Positions 37,401 to 49,700 of a DNA stretch of 64,000 bases are shown one piece after another. Origin of the DNA: Motacilla alba alba (Eukaryota > Chordata > Aves > Passeriformes > Motacillidae); contig NC_052031.1 in the NCBI RefSeq assembly GCF_015832195.1, positions 11,347,850 through 11,411,849 of the forward strand, given 5' to 3'. Under the pieces are notes generated by a model. The model was not told the origin of the DNA. It made no database searches and saw only the letters and a program-made list of their open reading frames with translations. Within the stretch, counting starts at the first letter, position 1; every line of letters begins with the position of its first letter. The position numbers and the translations under genes were made by a program.

Positions 37401-39560
37401 TTAAAGAAAAATGGAGTGGAACTCCTCTTAAAAAAGCAGAGGGGATTTCTTCTCCAGGGGATTGACTGGGTGTCCTCTCCTCTCTTTGGCTTGTTCACTG
37501 AGGCTGTATGGATGCAGGAGAGCAGAAAAAGCGGTTACTCAGCCAGCTTCCAGCTTTTTGGTTTGTTGGTTGGATCATCCCTACCCCCTAAAGATGACAG
37601 ATAAAGGGGTGCTTTTTTTTTTGTGGTTTTGCTTTCTTACCCAGGTACCTGCTGCCAAAGAGAAAATGTCAAATTTCTGTTTTGAAGAATTGTTGTAGTA
37701 GCTTGTAGTGGCTGTGATGTTCAGGAGTTCACCAAGCCCAGACAATGTCATGGCCCTTCACAGCAATGCCTTCCTCCCTCCAAACCCCTTTGAACAGGCC
37801 AGGGCACAGGGAGTGGGTTTGGGCTTCGTGGTTTCTCTGTGGCTGCCCCCCTTGGTCAGGCCATGCCGACACTGGGCAGCGCTTTAGCTCACTGCTGTTC
37901 CTCTGTCCTGTCCTTCCAAGTGCTGTGTCCCACTGTTTAGGAAAGGCCATCTCTTTAGTGCTGTACATAGGGCCTTTGGTCACACTGTAAAACTTCTGTT
38001 ACATTTGCACAGATGGGGAGATTTGTGGAAGTACATTACTAAACCAGGGAACAGGTTGTGGAAAATAGTTCTGTTGAGATCAAAGCACACAGGCTACTGT
38101 GTGAAGACAGGGGTGCTTCATGGATGTTGAACCCCTGTGAGGAAGAAAGGTTGAGGTTTTTTTCTAGTAACTGCAGGTAAGCTGAATTTTAATTTTCTTT
38201 TTTTTATCATTTGTGGAAGAAGTATCTGAAATTGTTTTAAAATAACTCCTAATCTAATTATTGCAGAATCTGAATACCTGATCATAAATTAAAAAAAAAA
38301 ATCATACAGGATTTTTCTTTGCTTAGGCTGCTTAACAGCTTATGTTTGAAGAATGATTTAATCACCTCAGTTCCAGAATAGAATACCAATAACCAGTTCA
38401 GACAGAAGAAGGGTGCTTTAACTGTCTTTTAGTGAACAGCAGCAGCCTGAAAAATCAAGGCATCTGTGCCATTTTCCCCATAAGAGAATGTGCAACCACT
38501 GTGCAGTAGTTTGCATGCTAAAATACATATTGCCCAAACTGGGTGAACAGTTTTGTAGGTTGCCTCCATACATATTTATATGAATGAATGAATGATTAGA
38601 GTGTCTTGCTTCTCCTTGCACTTCATAGTTGAAATTTATTCCTGTGTGATCAGGTATCCATTACACTATGACATTTCACTGCCAAGTCACTTCCCCAGAG
38701 GAAAATTTATTTATTCTTTTTATCTGCTTGTTTATGAAACTGGTATAGAAAGGAGTTTTACATAAGGGAAAATGAGGATTTGGCTGTAAGGAGGAATTAA
38801 GGAGCCTAAGAGAATAGCTAGAAACCCTGCAGGCATAGAGGATGGTCTGTTTCATGGTGCTGTTCCATCCTTCAGGGGTACATCAATACTAAATTATGTA
38901 GGAAGCAACCCCTGCAGTTTCCCAGCCAGAGTGTCTTGTGAAGTCTCTGAGTCAGCAGATAATGGAGACAAATTTGGGATTTGAGAGAGTCCTTAAAAGA
39001 GATTTTATTCTTTTCTTTAAATTGACATAAAAAACAAACAAAGCTTCCTAAAACCACTTTCTTGGTCTTTCTATATTTAATTTCTTTTGTTCTTATTCAA
39101 GAGTTATTTTTGTAATGCTTCTTTTTAGTCTGGTATGTTTAGGTTTTTATACCATTCTCACCACTATTGTTTCTGAGTGGATTTGAATATATAATATAAA
39201 ATGACATGACAAACATCTGTCACATGTTGCTCTTTTATCCTCTCCCCAGGGAAGAACCATGCCTGCAGTGCTGTATTTTTGTAAGACCTTTGTTGTTGCT
39301 TGGGTTTGGATGGGTTTTTTTAGCTGTATACATGCTGCTGTAAGTTTATGTTAGAGCTCAATGGCTCAGAAGAGAATTCTTTGTACTTGGAGGAAAAGAA
39401 GAGAAAGATTTTGAGTTACTATCTGAATGTCTCCCCCATAAACATGGGAAAGGGTGGCAGTACTCAGGCACTTGTCTCTGCTTTCAAAATCTATTTTTGT
39501 GGTGCTTTTTCAGCCATGCTGTAGGATTATGGAGGGAAAGTTAAAACAGAGGACTTAGGC

Positions 39561-39645
39561 ATGCCTTTGGTTCAGCGGGTGGTAAAGTCAGCAGCTGTCC
39601 TGGTTTGTGTTTGTGATCCACTTCGAGCTCCTGTGAGGTTTTGTC
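39561..39645 (+). mobile_element. Possible tRNA-derived SINE head
   Basis: A good A-box match (tggttcagcgggtgg from 39568) and a B-box-like block (cacttcgagctcc ending at 39631) lie in the correct order and at about the spacing expected for a tRNA. Acceptor and anticodon stems do not pair well, so this is not a functional tRNA gene. An old tRNA-derived SINE, possibly MIR-like, is the best guess. Chance resemblance remains possible. Confidence 0.3.
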
Positions 39646-42600
39646 TCTTGGACAAGCCCTCTCCCCTGACAAGTGACAAGCAGGTACAGTCTGAATCCTC
39701 ACCTCGATGCAGTGATCTTTTTCACATGAGATCACCTTTTTTAATCCACCACTTAGTATAACTATAATGTTTCTTATTCTGGGACACAGAGAGTGATAGG
39801 ATTTATGCTCTATTAGGCAATAAATCTGTGTGAACAGAGCTATGAATTGTGAAACTAGATTATGTCTCCTTACTTGCACACTTCAGAATGTGTATGTGTA
39901 TCTTGCAAATACCTTCAGTGTCATAAGTATGACATGTGAAAGTAACCATTCTGAAAATTGCAATGGGTAAAAGGTCATAGGTCAAATATCCAACATTTTT
40001 TTGCAGTGAAATAAAAAAAATCCATACTAAGAGGCATCTATCAGAAAACAGAATTATGTCATTGCTAAGTGATGCCCTTTATTAGTAACCCAGCCATTAG
40101 TGAGGACTTAAGCTACTTTTAGGCATAGGCACTACTGCAAGATATGGTAGGAAAGGAATAAAAAATATTAGAAGATTAAATAATTAATGAGTCAACAAGA
40201 TTAGGTAGGGCTCTTAATCACAGTTCCCCAGTTACAATTTTGAGAGGGCAGTGAAGCAGTCAGTTTGCTGTGTAACATTCAAATGCCATTGCTGGTAAAG
40301 GGAAAAAAGGAAAAGACAAAGTCCATGCTCTTCCCAAAAGGACAGAGGTGACAACCCCTCCCACAAGTGAAGGGAATACAACCATCAGACCACATGGAAA
40401 ACCCATGCTATAATTCTTGGGTTAGTGATGATGATGTCCTGGACTTCAGCCTTGCAGGTCAAGCTTGGTCTTAGCTGGATAAAGGAGAACGCTTTGGGCT
40501 GCCCTTTTCCCTCCTTAGACGTGTCTGATCATTTTAGGCAGCTTTTTGCAGCCTAAAAACATATGACAGGTTTTAGCTGTCCTGGGAGACAATGTGAGAT
40601 CTGATCTGATATCATAGCTCACACAGATGCACCTTCTGGCTGGCCAGCTCTGGGGGCAGCTGTGTGCAGAGCAGGTCTCCATCACCTTCCCGCGTCTGAG
40701 CTCATCAAGATCAAATAATACAGAAGGGGAAACAAGGGAGGATAGTAGTTAAGGGAACAAGTAGATGGGTCTGCCGCTCATGAGGACTATGAATGGGTGA
40801 TCCTGAAGAGATGAAGAGAAAATGTGGCCAAAGGAGTACTTGAAAGAATCCAGCGGGTAATAGGGAGAGTTTGAAGAATAGAGGGGATTTGCAGAGGGCA
40901 AAAAGGGTATGTGGACAGATGTGTGGGGAGGAGGTTGGTGAGACACAAGGTGTAGTGGCAGAAGATGGGAGTGTGAACTTCAGTGTTGCTAAACTGCAAT
41001 CATTAAATATCAACTCCATCTGATCAGCACCCTACCTGCCTTGGGCATCATTTGCATGGCTTATGTACCAATAGCATGTGATTTTCTGGGAAAAGTGATT
41101 TAATCTATAAAAAGCAATTTAAGAAGCAGGCTATTCAGAAGGTGCTTAGGGCATGAAGGATGATATGGCAGATAGAAGTACAGTGACTTAGAAACATAAA
41201 TAAGAGCAACTTAGCAGCATTATTTGCATTTCTAAAGGTTTTACTAGAGCATGTGTCAGAACCACAAGTAATGGTTTTATGTCTTATCACAGTAATACTC
41301 AGCATATTTATTCTACTGAGCAAAGAGTAAACATAAACTATAAATAACTAGGGCTTCAGATAGTGTGGGGTTTTTTCCTCTGACTTTGCAGATAAGATAC
41401 AAAATTGGCTCAGCAGAGCCCTGCTGGAACATGTCTGATTGTTCCTATTTCCCTGCTTTCTCCTTCAGTTTGGGAGTGGTCTGTTTTATTGTCTTGGGTC
41501 TACTGGTCCTTGAGATTGAAGTTTAATACCCTAAAGTTACTGTCTGCATTGTGAAGGGGGACTTAGGAACACCAGTCCTTCCAACAGACACCTAAAAAAA
41601 AGTGTGTGTGTGTGTATTTGTATATATTTACATTAGCCTGTATCATTTATATGTAATAGCCTAATGACTAGATTCCTTGCCAGGAAGTGGGAGGCCCAAG
41701 ATGCAAATTCTCTTCTCCCTGAAGAGATCTAAAATGTAATTTGCTATCTTCTAAGTAGATGTCTCCATCCCAGATGCCAGGCACACTTATATGGTATAAG
41801 AACTACTCTACACAGTCCTTTTGAAATTATACAACTGTGAAGAACTGAATGCAGGCTGGTCTGATTTCTCATTGTGTAATTTTCTTTAATTTTTGCCCTT
41901 AGATAGTGAAGTCATTGAGTTTCCTTCAGTTGTTCATCACATACAATGGGGGTGTCATCCCATTTGAGATGTTCAGATTCTGAATCATTTATTCAGGCAG
42001 TTGAATAATTTGTTTGGTGTATGAACTTATCAAAAGCCTAAACGTAAATGTTTGACACCATCCAACCCTCTGTTCTATATGTAAACCAGCATAAGAGTGT
42101 TTTACTAAATTGAGCCTGGTAGGTGGTTGCTCTTCTGCTATTTGGCAATAGGTCAAAATTTAGTGAATGTAATTTGTCATGGACATAAATAACACAATAT
42201 CTGTGATGAAACCTAAACTGTGGTTCTTGTTTCTTCTTTTATTGTAATTTTTTAGCATATCACTAAAGAAGTATCAGAAGTATATGTTTAATCTTAAACC
42301 TTTTTGGGTGTTAGCAAGGATTGCAAAATTTAATTCTGATTAGTGAATCAGAATTTTTGCCTTTTACAATTGGAGTGAAATCATTCAGCAAGCAATCCTT
42401 TTTCCTCTGAGACATGTCAGAATTACAGTCAGCTCCATTCCTCTTGTTCTGTGACTTCCATGTGAACTGAGGTCACGCTGCCATTCACTGTGGTGAGTTC
42501 CTCTCTGACTGCAAGGTCAGATGAAGAGTTGCTCAGAACCTTGGCCATTGGTGGCCAGATGTATCAGGGGTCTTTCACATCCCTCTGGTGTTACTTGGAG

Positions 42601-43075
42601 AGTCCTTGCTGAATGAAGCGGTGATAAATCATCATCTGCTCCATTTGATGTGGTCTGGCAGGAATGCTGTGGAACTGGCCAGAGTGGTGAATTAGCCTTG
42701 ATCTCTGGCTGATGTCTCCTGAATCCAGTAAATAATCAGCCTGGGGACAGCACATGACTCCTATTAGCATTCCATACCTGGATTAAGATTTACAGTAAGC
42801 TCACTGACCAGGCTGTATGTTTGCTATAGTTGGGGGATTATGTAAACAGATCTCTAGAGAGTGGCACAAAAGCCACTGTCCACAGAGGAACAACCAGTGT
42901 AGAGCTGCTTGGTGAACTTTTGGGGGTGGGGAAATCACTGCCATATTTCAACACTCTGCACAGTTTACCAGGCATGCCATGTTTATGTAACTAATAAGGT
43001 GATAGCAAGTAATTTAGTTCTTACTCCAAAGTTATGATTACTGTTTTGGCACCAAATTATTCCTGAGTAGTATTA
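39646..43075 (+). other. MAGI2: MAGI2 intron 1, no gene seen
   Basis: Intron with a purine-rich stretch at about 40.73-40.98 kb and a (GT)n run at 41602-41615. The purine-rich bias explains the overlapping minus-strand frames at 40711-41019. No coding or RNA feature is recognised. Confidence 0.6.
41602..41615 (+). repeat. (GT)7 microsatellite
   Basis: Seven perfect GT repeats preceded by an A-run. Confidence 0.9.
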
Positions 43076-43401
43076 TGTGGGGGGCCACGTGTTCTGTGGA
43101 GTTGGTGGTGGGAGACAGGGATGACACACACCCCGATGTCCATGAGGCAATCAAGAGAGTTTAGTGTTTGAATCCCTCTTTTTAAAGGGGGTTTGAAAAA
43201 CCTGGTCTGGATGGCTCATTGATCTTTGACAGCAGCCATTTCCTTCACCAGTGAGATGTCTGCAGCTTGGGATGGAACATAATTGGTTGAGGTTCCTCTC
43301 TGTCAACCCAGGGGCTGGTTTATGGAACTGACTATGTTTCTTATTTATAGCTGAATTAATTGCCCAGTACAAGCCAGCTTGGACTGTGACATACTGGGAC
43401 A
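43076..43401 (-). mobile_element. Probable endogenous retrovirus LTR fragment or short solo LTR
   Basis: On the minus strand the ~326-bp block begins tgtcccagtatg and ends with ggccccccaca, so it has TG...CA ends. In between is a tttaaaaaga TATA-like element, followed by a C/T-rich R/U5-like segment with 'ctctcttgattgcctcatgg' and 'gtcatccctgtctcccacc', the arrangement of an avian retroviral LTR. Flanks read agtagtatta on the left and agtagcataa on the right, which may be remains of a target duplication just outside the proposed ends. No internal gag, pol or env sequence adjoins it. Confidence 0.5.
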
Positions 43402-46400
43402 AAGTAGCATAAAGAATTATATAGATATAGACAGTTCTGAATTTTCTTCATTTTTGGCAAATGTGAATTGTCTTGTAACTGTGCTGTAACTGCTAAGTGC
43501 TCAGGCTTATATTAGGTCAGATCTTGGAATGTAGTGTCTTTCTCTGTGGGAAATAGGCAGCATAAAAGGAACTTAAAATTTCAGGAAAATTGAGCCTTAC
43601 TGGACAAAGCTATATTTTCTACTGCTGCTGCAAACTGAAAGAATTGTCTGGATATTGAGAATTAGGTTCAGTTTCATGCCCACATCTTTTTTACAGGTAG
43701 AATACCTTATCAAAAAATTAATATCTTAAATGCTGTGCAGACTGAGTTCACACCATAAGCTCCTTAACAGAGAGGCTTTTTCTTCACATAGCAGCAATCA
43801 TTATGGGCCTTGATCTCAGGGCTGTTTTGTGCAGAGTTCTGTACAGTCCATAATGGTACCTGAATAGCTGTGCCACTTAGTGAAACTCCTTTCTATGACA
43901 CCATAAAATATCTTTTGCTGGAAGTCTTCTATGTATAGAACTGTGAAGTGTTTAAAAATGAGCTCGGAAACTGCCTTGTGTGGGTGTGGAGTGTCCCCAT
44001 TTATTTTCTTTACAGTTGGAATGCACCTGATTGGCTTAGTTCTGGTCGATTTAGGCATTTTTTCCTATGACTAATTTTTTTTTTTTTTTTTGTAACACAC
44101 ATTCATTTTGATAACTTACTGTAACTGTTTAATTACATTTTGTAATTCAGTAATTGATTCTTGACTATATACCAGAAATTACGTAGATTGTAAGAGAGGT
44201 AGGATGCTAAAAGGGATGGGTAATTATCAGTGCTATTTCTAAAATGCAGTTTTCTAAATGTCTACTTTATTAGCAGCACATCAAAGCATTCTTCTAAAAA
44301 GGAAAAAAAATCTGCTGATGAAGGCTGTCTGCAGCTAAAAATGGCTATCAGCTTTAGACTTGATAAGTCAATGAATCACCTAATAGATATATACTAATCT
44401 GAGCACCCAGCATTTTATGAAAGTTGTGAGAGTTAAGGGTACATAAAATATTTGAGAATTGGTTGTTAATTAGAAGTTTTTATATCCAAAGTTTTGGTTT
44501 TGGGTAGACTTCATTACTGTAGAAGTTAGCTGATTTGGTTGGTTTTTAACATATGGCAATTTCTTAATATATAACTTATATTTTACTGTAATATATATTA
44601 AAAAAATAAAAATAAGGGTTGCATAGTTTCTTTTAGATCTGTGGATGTTGGTTTGGATGTAAAAATAATGAGGCAGATGAAATTAATTTATTTCTACTTA
44701 GGCACCCTCTGTGGTTTCTATTCAGTCGGTAAGCCTTACAATGTGCAATCCCTGTTTAAGCAATCACAGATGCATAGTTCAGGCCTGTATGGAGTAAGAA
44801 GTTCTGCTTTGCAGCAGGTGTCTCACCTCTTGTTCTCTAGCACGTGGTGTCTAGTTGTGGGCATCACATGGGAAATTTGATAGAGTTAAAAACTTGTTCT
44901 CCAGTGTCTTCTCTGTAGGGATCTTTTTTGCTCCCATCAAATTAAGAGGGATCCCTCACGTAACTTCAGACAGAGTGTGTCTAGCTCTTTGCAGCCAAAA
45001 AAATAAGCAAAAATATGAAGTTTGTCTTTTCAGTTTCTTCTTCATCCTGTGAAATGAGAACCTCATACTCACTAAGAGGAAAACAAGCCAGTGTGCAAAG
45101 AAAAATGGCCATCCCTTGCTAAGATTCACATGCCAGAGGGTCCTGAGAGTTCTGTTTCTCAGAGCTGTATGAAGCCTGGCAGCTTTTAGTCTCATAGAGT
45201 GGAACTTACTGCAATAAGAAGTCATCCAAAGAGGCAGCATGTTTGCACTTCAAGAGATTTTATAATCTGTAAAATATGAAGAAAATATTTAGCAATTCAA
45301 GGGAATGAAAGAGCCGGAAATGAGTTGCTGTGTAAGCTGACCACGAGGATAGTCTCTGGAGAGAATTCCCACTGCTCTCTGCACCTGCATTGCAGCAGTA
45401 CCTATATATACAGTTTTTAATTGCTTCCCTCTAAAAATCCCCTTTGGTTCCTGCTGGAAACAAGATTCCAGGTGGTACAGGCAATTGATATTATTTAGTG
45501 TAAGAGGAGTTTTACTATTAGGTAAATATAAATAGTGAAAAAAAATATAACAAAATGAGTGATACAAATAACCAACCAAAAAAAATTTCCAAAACCCACA
45601 GTAATTTAGCATGGCATGTGACCAGTCAAATCTAGACAAGAAAGAGTACAGCTGTACAAAACAGAAGTGTCCCTTGTGATGAGGGATGAGCAATGCGTAT
45701 TGGGTGTGCTACTGATTTTGAGAACAATCATTCTATTTTTGGATTGTTGTGGCCAACTGTGACACAATATCTCACAGGGAAGGCTATTACAGAACTACCC
45801 ATTATTTCAGCTATACTTAAAATTCTACCAGCATTTGCATGATAAATGTATTTTTAAAGGCTACAGCGAGGCGGTAAATGTTCATTCAGCAACAATGACA
45901 GCTGCAATTAGCCATTTTAAAAATATAGAAATAGAAGCAGAAGTTAACAAAAACAAACTCAGATTCTGGCATTTGTTTACAGGAATTCCGAAGGTGGACA
46001 AGCACTGCAGGGATGGGGCATGCCACTGGTGTGAGATGGTGCAGAACACAGAGCAAGAGCTCTGTCTGCCCTGTTTTTCTAGAAAGCTACTGTGTTGTCT
46101 TCAGACCCCAAACATTTGATTGTTCAATTTGTCTGAGCCATTAGAAGTCCCAGATGAAATGCCATGAGGAATAATTGTAGACCAAGTTGAGGTTTGAATG
46201 ACTAAAAATGCCAGGAAGAGCCTGATTTCTGTGAGGCTGAAAGACAAATGCCATAACCTTTTCCCCTGTGTCTTTGCACTCTTCTGTTGATTTTTTTTAA
46301 AGACTTTGCTTGGCACAGATGACCCATATCAACTGCTCTCAGAGGACATTTGTGTCTATTCTTCCCATGGGAAGAGTGCAGTTGGCACCACAACTTTGCC

Positions 46401-46649
46401 AAAGCCTCACTTGTGTAATGAACTCATTACCTGGGAATTTTCCAGCAAATGGGTCACCAGTGTACATGAGGGCAGAAAAACTGCAGGAGGTTACATGGTT
46501 GAGTACAGCTCCTTGCTTATGGATGATACCTGCTTCTACATATATAAGGTTTTATGCAACTTGCTGGTTTTGCCATCCAGTTCATGTTCTTTGGTCAGCC
46601 TGTCTGTGGGATGGAGCAGGACAATTCTCATCTCTCTGGAGAGGACAGA
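43402..46649 (+). other. MAGI2: MAGI2 intron 1, no gene seen
   Basis: AT-rich intron with a 17-base T-run at 44075-44091. The 134-codon minus-strand frame at 45289-45693 has no recognisable domain and no splice or promoter context. Confidence 0.6.
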
Positions 46650-46720
46650 GTAGGTTCAGGTTTTACCTTTGGTGGAAGTGTCCATGTAGGTTCAGGCTTC
46701 ACCTTTGTTAGACTTGCAGT
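46650..46720 (+). repeat. 36-bp tandem duplication, two copies
   Basis: The block beginning gtaggttcagg at 46650 recurs at 46686 with the same register (gtaggttcagg...ttcacctttg), diverged at a few positions. It accounts for the repeated SGFTF pattern in the open frame across this stretch. Confidence 0.8.
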
Positions 46721-49700
46721 CAAGATTTGCCACCAGTGTGAGAGACTAGCTCCTTTCCGGAAACACTGTCCTTTCTTTCTTGGCATGGTCCTGATAATGC
46801 AGCAGGCACCACTATGCCCAAAACACTCTATCTGGAGTCCTTGCATTGGGACTCCCCTTCTTCCTTTTGCCAGCAGGCTCCAGCTCACAGGCACAACTCA
46901 ATTATTTATCTTCAGGCCATCACCACTTGATAGCGTCCTGAGAGCCCTCTGGCTGGACTGCACACATTTGCCAGCAGGCGTGGAGGAGGGCTTGTTCTAG
47001 GCACTCAGCCCAGATCGTGCAGGAGAAAGTTCTTCCTCACTCCTGCTGGACAACAGGCAGGATTAGGGCAGTGGTGGGTCTGGGTTTTGGTCTCATGTTT
47101 GGGAGAGGGAGGACAGATTGAGGTACCTTTAGGTAATTCCAAAGGGGACAGCTCTGGGGCTATAGTCACATGAAGGAGAGGACAAGCAGGCCTCTGAGAA
47201 ATGAGTCATTCGCATGAACTGGGCTTAGCACCTTACAGGTTTTTATGGTTCAGAGGAAGAGCAGGTTGTTCAGACTGCCCAGAAAGAAATGTACCTGCCC
47301 AGCTACTACCTGTGCAAGTCTGACCCACCTCTGGTCAGGATGGTCAGCTAGGAGTGACAGCCTTGTCCCTTGCTCTCTTCACAGAGTCATCAGGCAGAGT
47401 GTCTCGGTGTGATGGGCTTTCCTGTGCCCCACTGCCTCTCCAGCAGAAGTCCAGGCTGCAGAGGGCACACCAGCTGTGTGACATCCCAGATCTTCTGGCT
47501 CCAGTAGACTTTGCAATGCCACCAGGCCATAACAAAGCTTACCAAGTGTGTAGATGAGCAAGTACAGCTACAGCAGGATCATGTAGGGTGTAGGTCTGGT
47601 GCAGCTGTGGGCCCATATGGTGGAAGAACTCAGTGGGGCATGAGGAGTTCCTGGCACTTCCCACATCAGATATGAGAGTTTGACTGCCAATTTCCTGGAA
47701 AATTCCCTAATCACCTGTCAAGTGGAGACACCCAGGCATCCTGCTCCACTTCCAAGCAGAGAAAGTGTTTACCATGACTGGTCTGCTGGCTCGCTTTTGA
47801 GTCCCTGCATTCTCAAGTCTAGGAATTCCACTCACATAGCTGGGTCAATGGGTGATGCAGCTTTGCAGGGCACACCTGCAAAATCATCAATGCCAGTAGA
47901 GTAATGTCCATAGCCTTTGATGGGATTTATGCTCACAGTATTCTTTGTTTTTTACAATGTTGTTATTGTTGGCTTTGACTTCGACATTTGGACATGCCCT
48001 GTCACAGACTACTAACTCTAATTAAAATTGGATAAATTGATCTAATGAGGAAGTGGACAGACTAGGCCATAATAATAGGGCAGAAAATACTAGAAATCTT
48101 AATATTTTTAGTACATTTCAACAGGCATATGCTAGTACTGTAGATACTTTTTTTATCAGGTTGCCCTTAAGAATATTTTAGTTCTATTTTTATTTGTCAC
48201 CTCATTCAGAGGGATAAAGCCCTAAGAGTACTCCTTGATGCATGTAATTTTTCTGAATTTCAGGCCTCACTCACTAGGGATGTCCAGTTTGTCAGTCTTG
48301 TGTGGCAGGACTGTGCCTGATCTCATCTGGTCCTAGTAAACAAGGGTGGCCTGTATGAAAATATGTATGGGACAGTTTAACTGCTGGCTCTCAGTGTGCT
48401 GGCTGCAACAAGAACAGCTGCCTCATTTTGAAATGTCTTCTGTGTTTGCTTACTGGTGTCCCATTGTGGTAGGTAATCCACAAGAGTTAAATATTAGTTG
48501 GCTTTCAGGTCTGCTCCTTGCCAGTGGCTCTTCTATATAAGGTTAATACAGTTGCCTTGCACTTGTCAAACCAGAAAACAAATGTGTTAACAATTAAAGC
48601 TTCTTTTGCCCTGTACAGTGTGTGACTGTTCTCTGTACTCAGTGTCCTTTGGGAAGATTCTGAGCTTTATGACTGCCTCAGCCTCCTGTGGAATTTAATT
48701 GCCACTTGCCCCAGGGTCAGGGGGCAGTTTTGGGACGAGCTCTTAGTTTCTTACAGAGGGAAATGGGGAGTTTGGCATGGCCTGAGGGGACCTGACTGCA
48801 GCAAAACTGCTGTACTGAGAAAAGAACGAATGTTGGCAAGTGCATGACTAGTATTTTCTGGGCAAACCTGTGGATTTGGCAGGCACCTGGGACATTTGCT
48901 GCTCTTCCTTATGTTGATTGCTGAGTAACTGTATTTTCCCATGACCCTTGTGATGGATCAAGCTTCCCTAAATTGTGTCTACAGAGCTCAAACAAGAATT
49001 TTCCTACATTAAAAATGTGATTTGGGTGACTTCAGGGAAGTTTGTCTAACTCTAAACAAAGCTCCTGTCCATTTTCGTGGCAGAGGAGGAAGAATCTGTT
49101 GTCTCCTAGCCTTCTCCAGTCAGTGATACAGTGATACTGTGTGTCTGTTGTATCAGAAAGAAAAATGTGGAAAAAAAAAACCAAAACAAATAAGGGAAGA
49201 ACTTTTTAAAATATCAGAACAGGTTTTTGAAAAGATTAGAAAAACAGGTGAGCCTGAAGTTGCAAAATCAAGCTGATGCAACCTGCTGGCATAGGAGGAT
49301 ATTGCTAGTGCACAGGAGTCTTTGCATATCACGCTTGCCTGCAGCTGCTGTGTCATTACAGCTGTATTCAGGGCTATTGCTGGGCAAGGGATGCAGTATC
49401 TCATCCTCAGACAGCCCCAGCAGGATTTTTAAGGGATCTCCATTGTCTTTGCACATATCTGCGCCAATACCATCTCACTGGCAATGCCACGCAGCCAAAG
49501 ATAGGGACTGTTTGGAGCTCCTGGCCACTGTGGTCATTGGAAAGGATCAAACATGCTTCTTATGGCACTAGAGAATGGATGGATAGCTTTGCCAGTGGGA
49601 GCTTCTGTTCTTTGGTAGGAGCAGGATAGCAGCATTTCCCAAAAAGTACATGCTGGAGCTCTGATTGTGTGTGAGGGGTACCTAGTTTTACCTGTGGACT

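Larger units (their letters stand above)
31601..39560 (+). other. MAGI2: MAGI2 intron 1, no gene seen
   Basis: AT-rich intron with A-runs (31712-31730 and a shorter one near 31757), an AT-palindromic tract (33726-33790) and a (GTTT)n tract (34401-34417). Moderately GC-rich patches at 31.86-32.17 and 37.70-37.99 kb show no recognisable family. Confidence 0.6.

Noticed and set aside
46554..47000. 148-codon frame as a gene
   Set aside because: No recognisable domain, contains a 36-bp tandem duplication, overlaps other equally long frames, and has no splice or promoter context.
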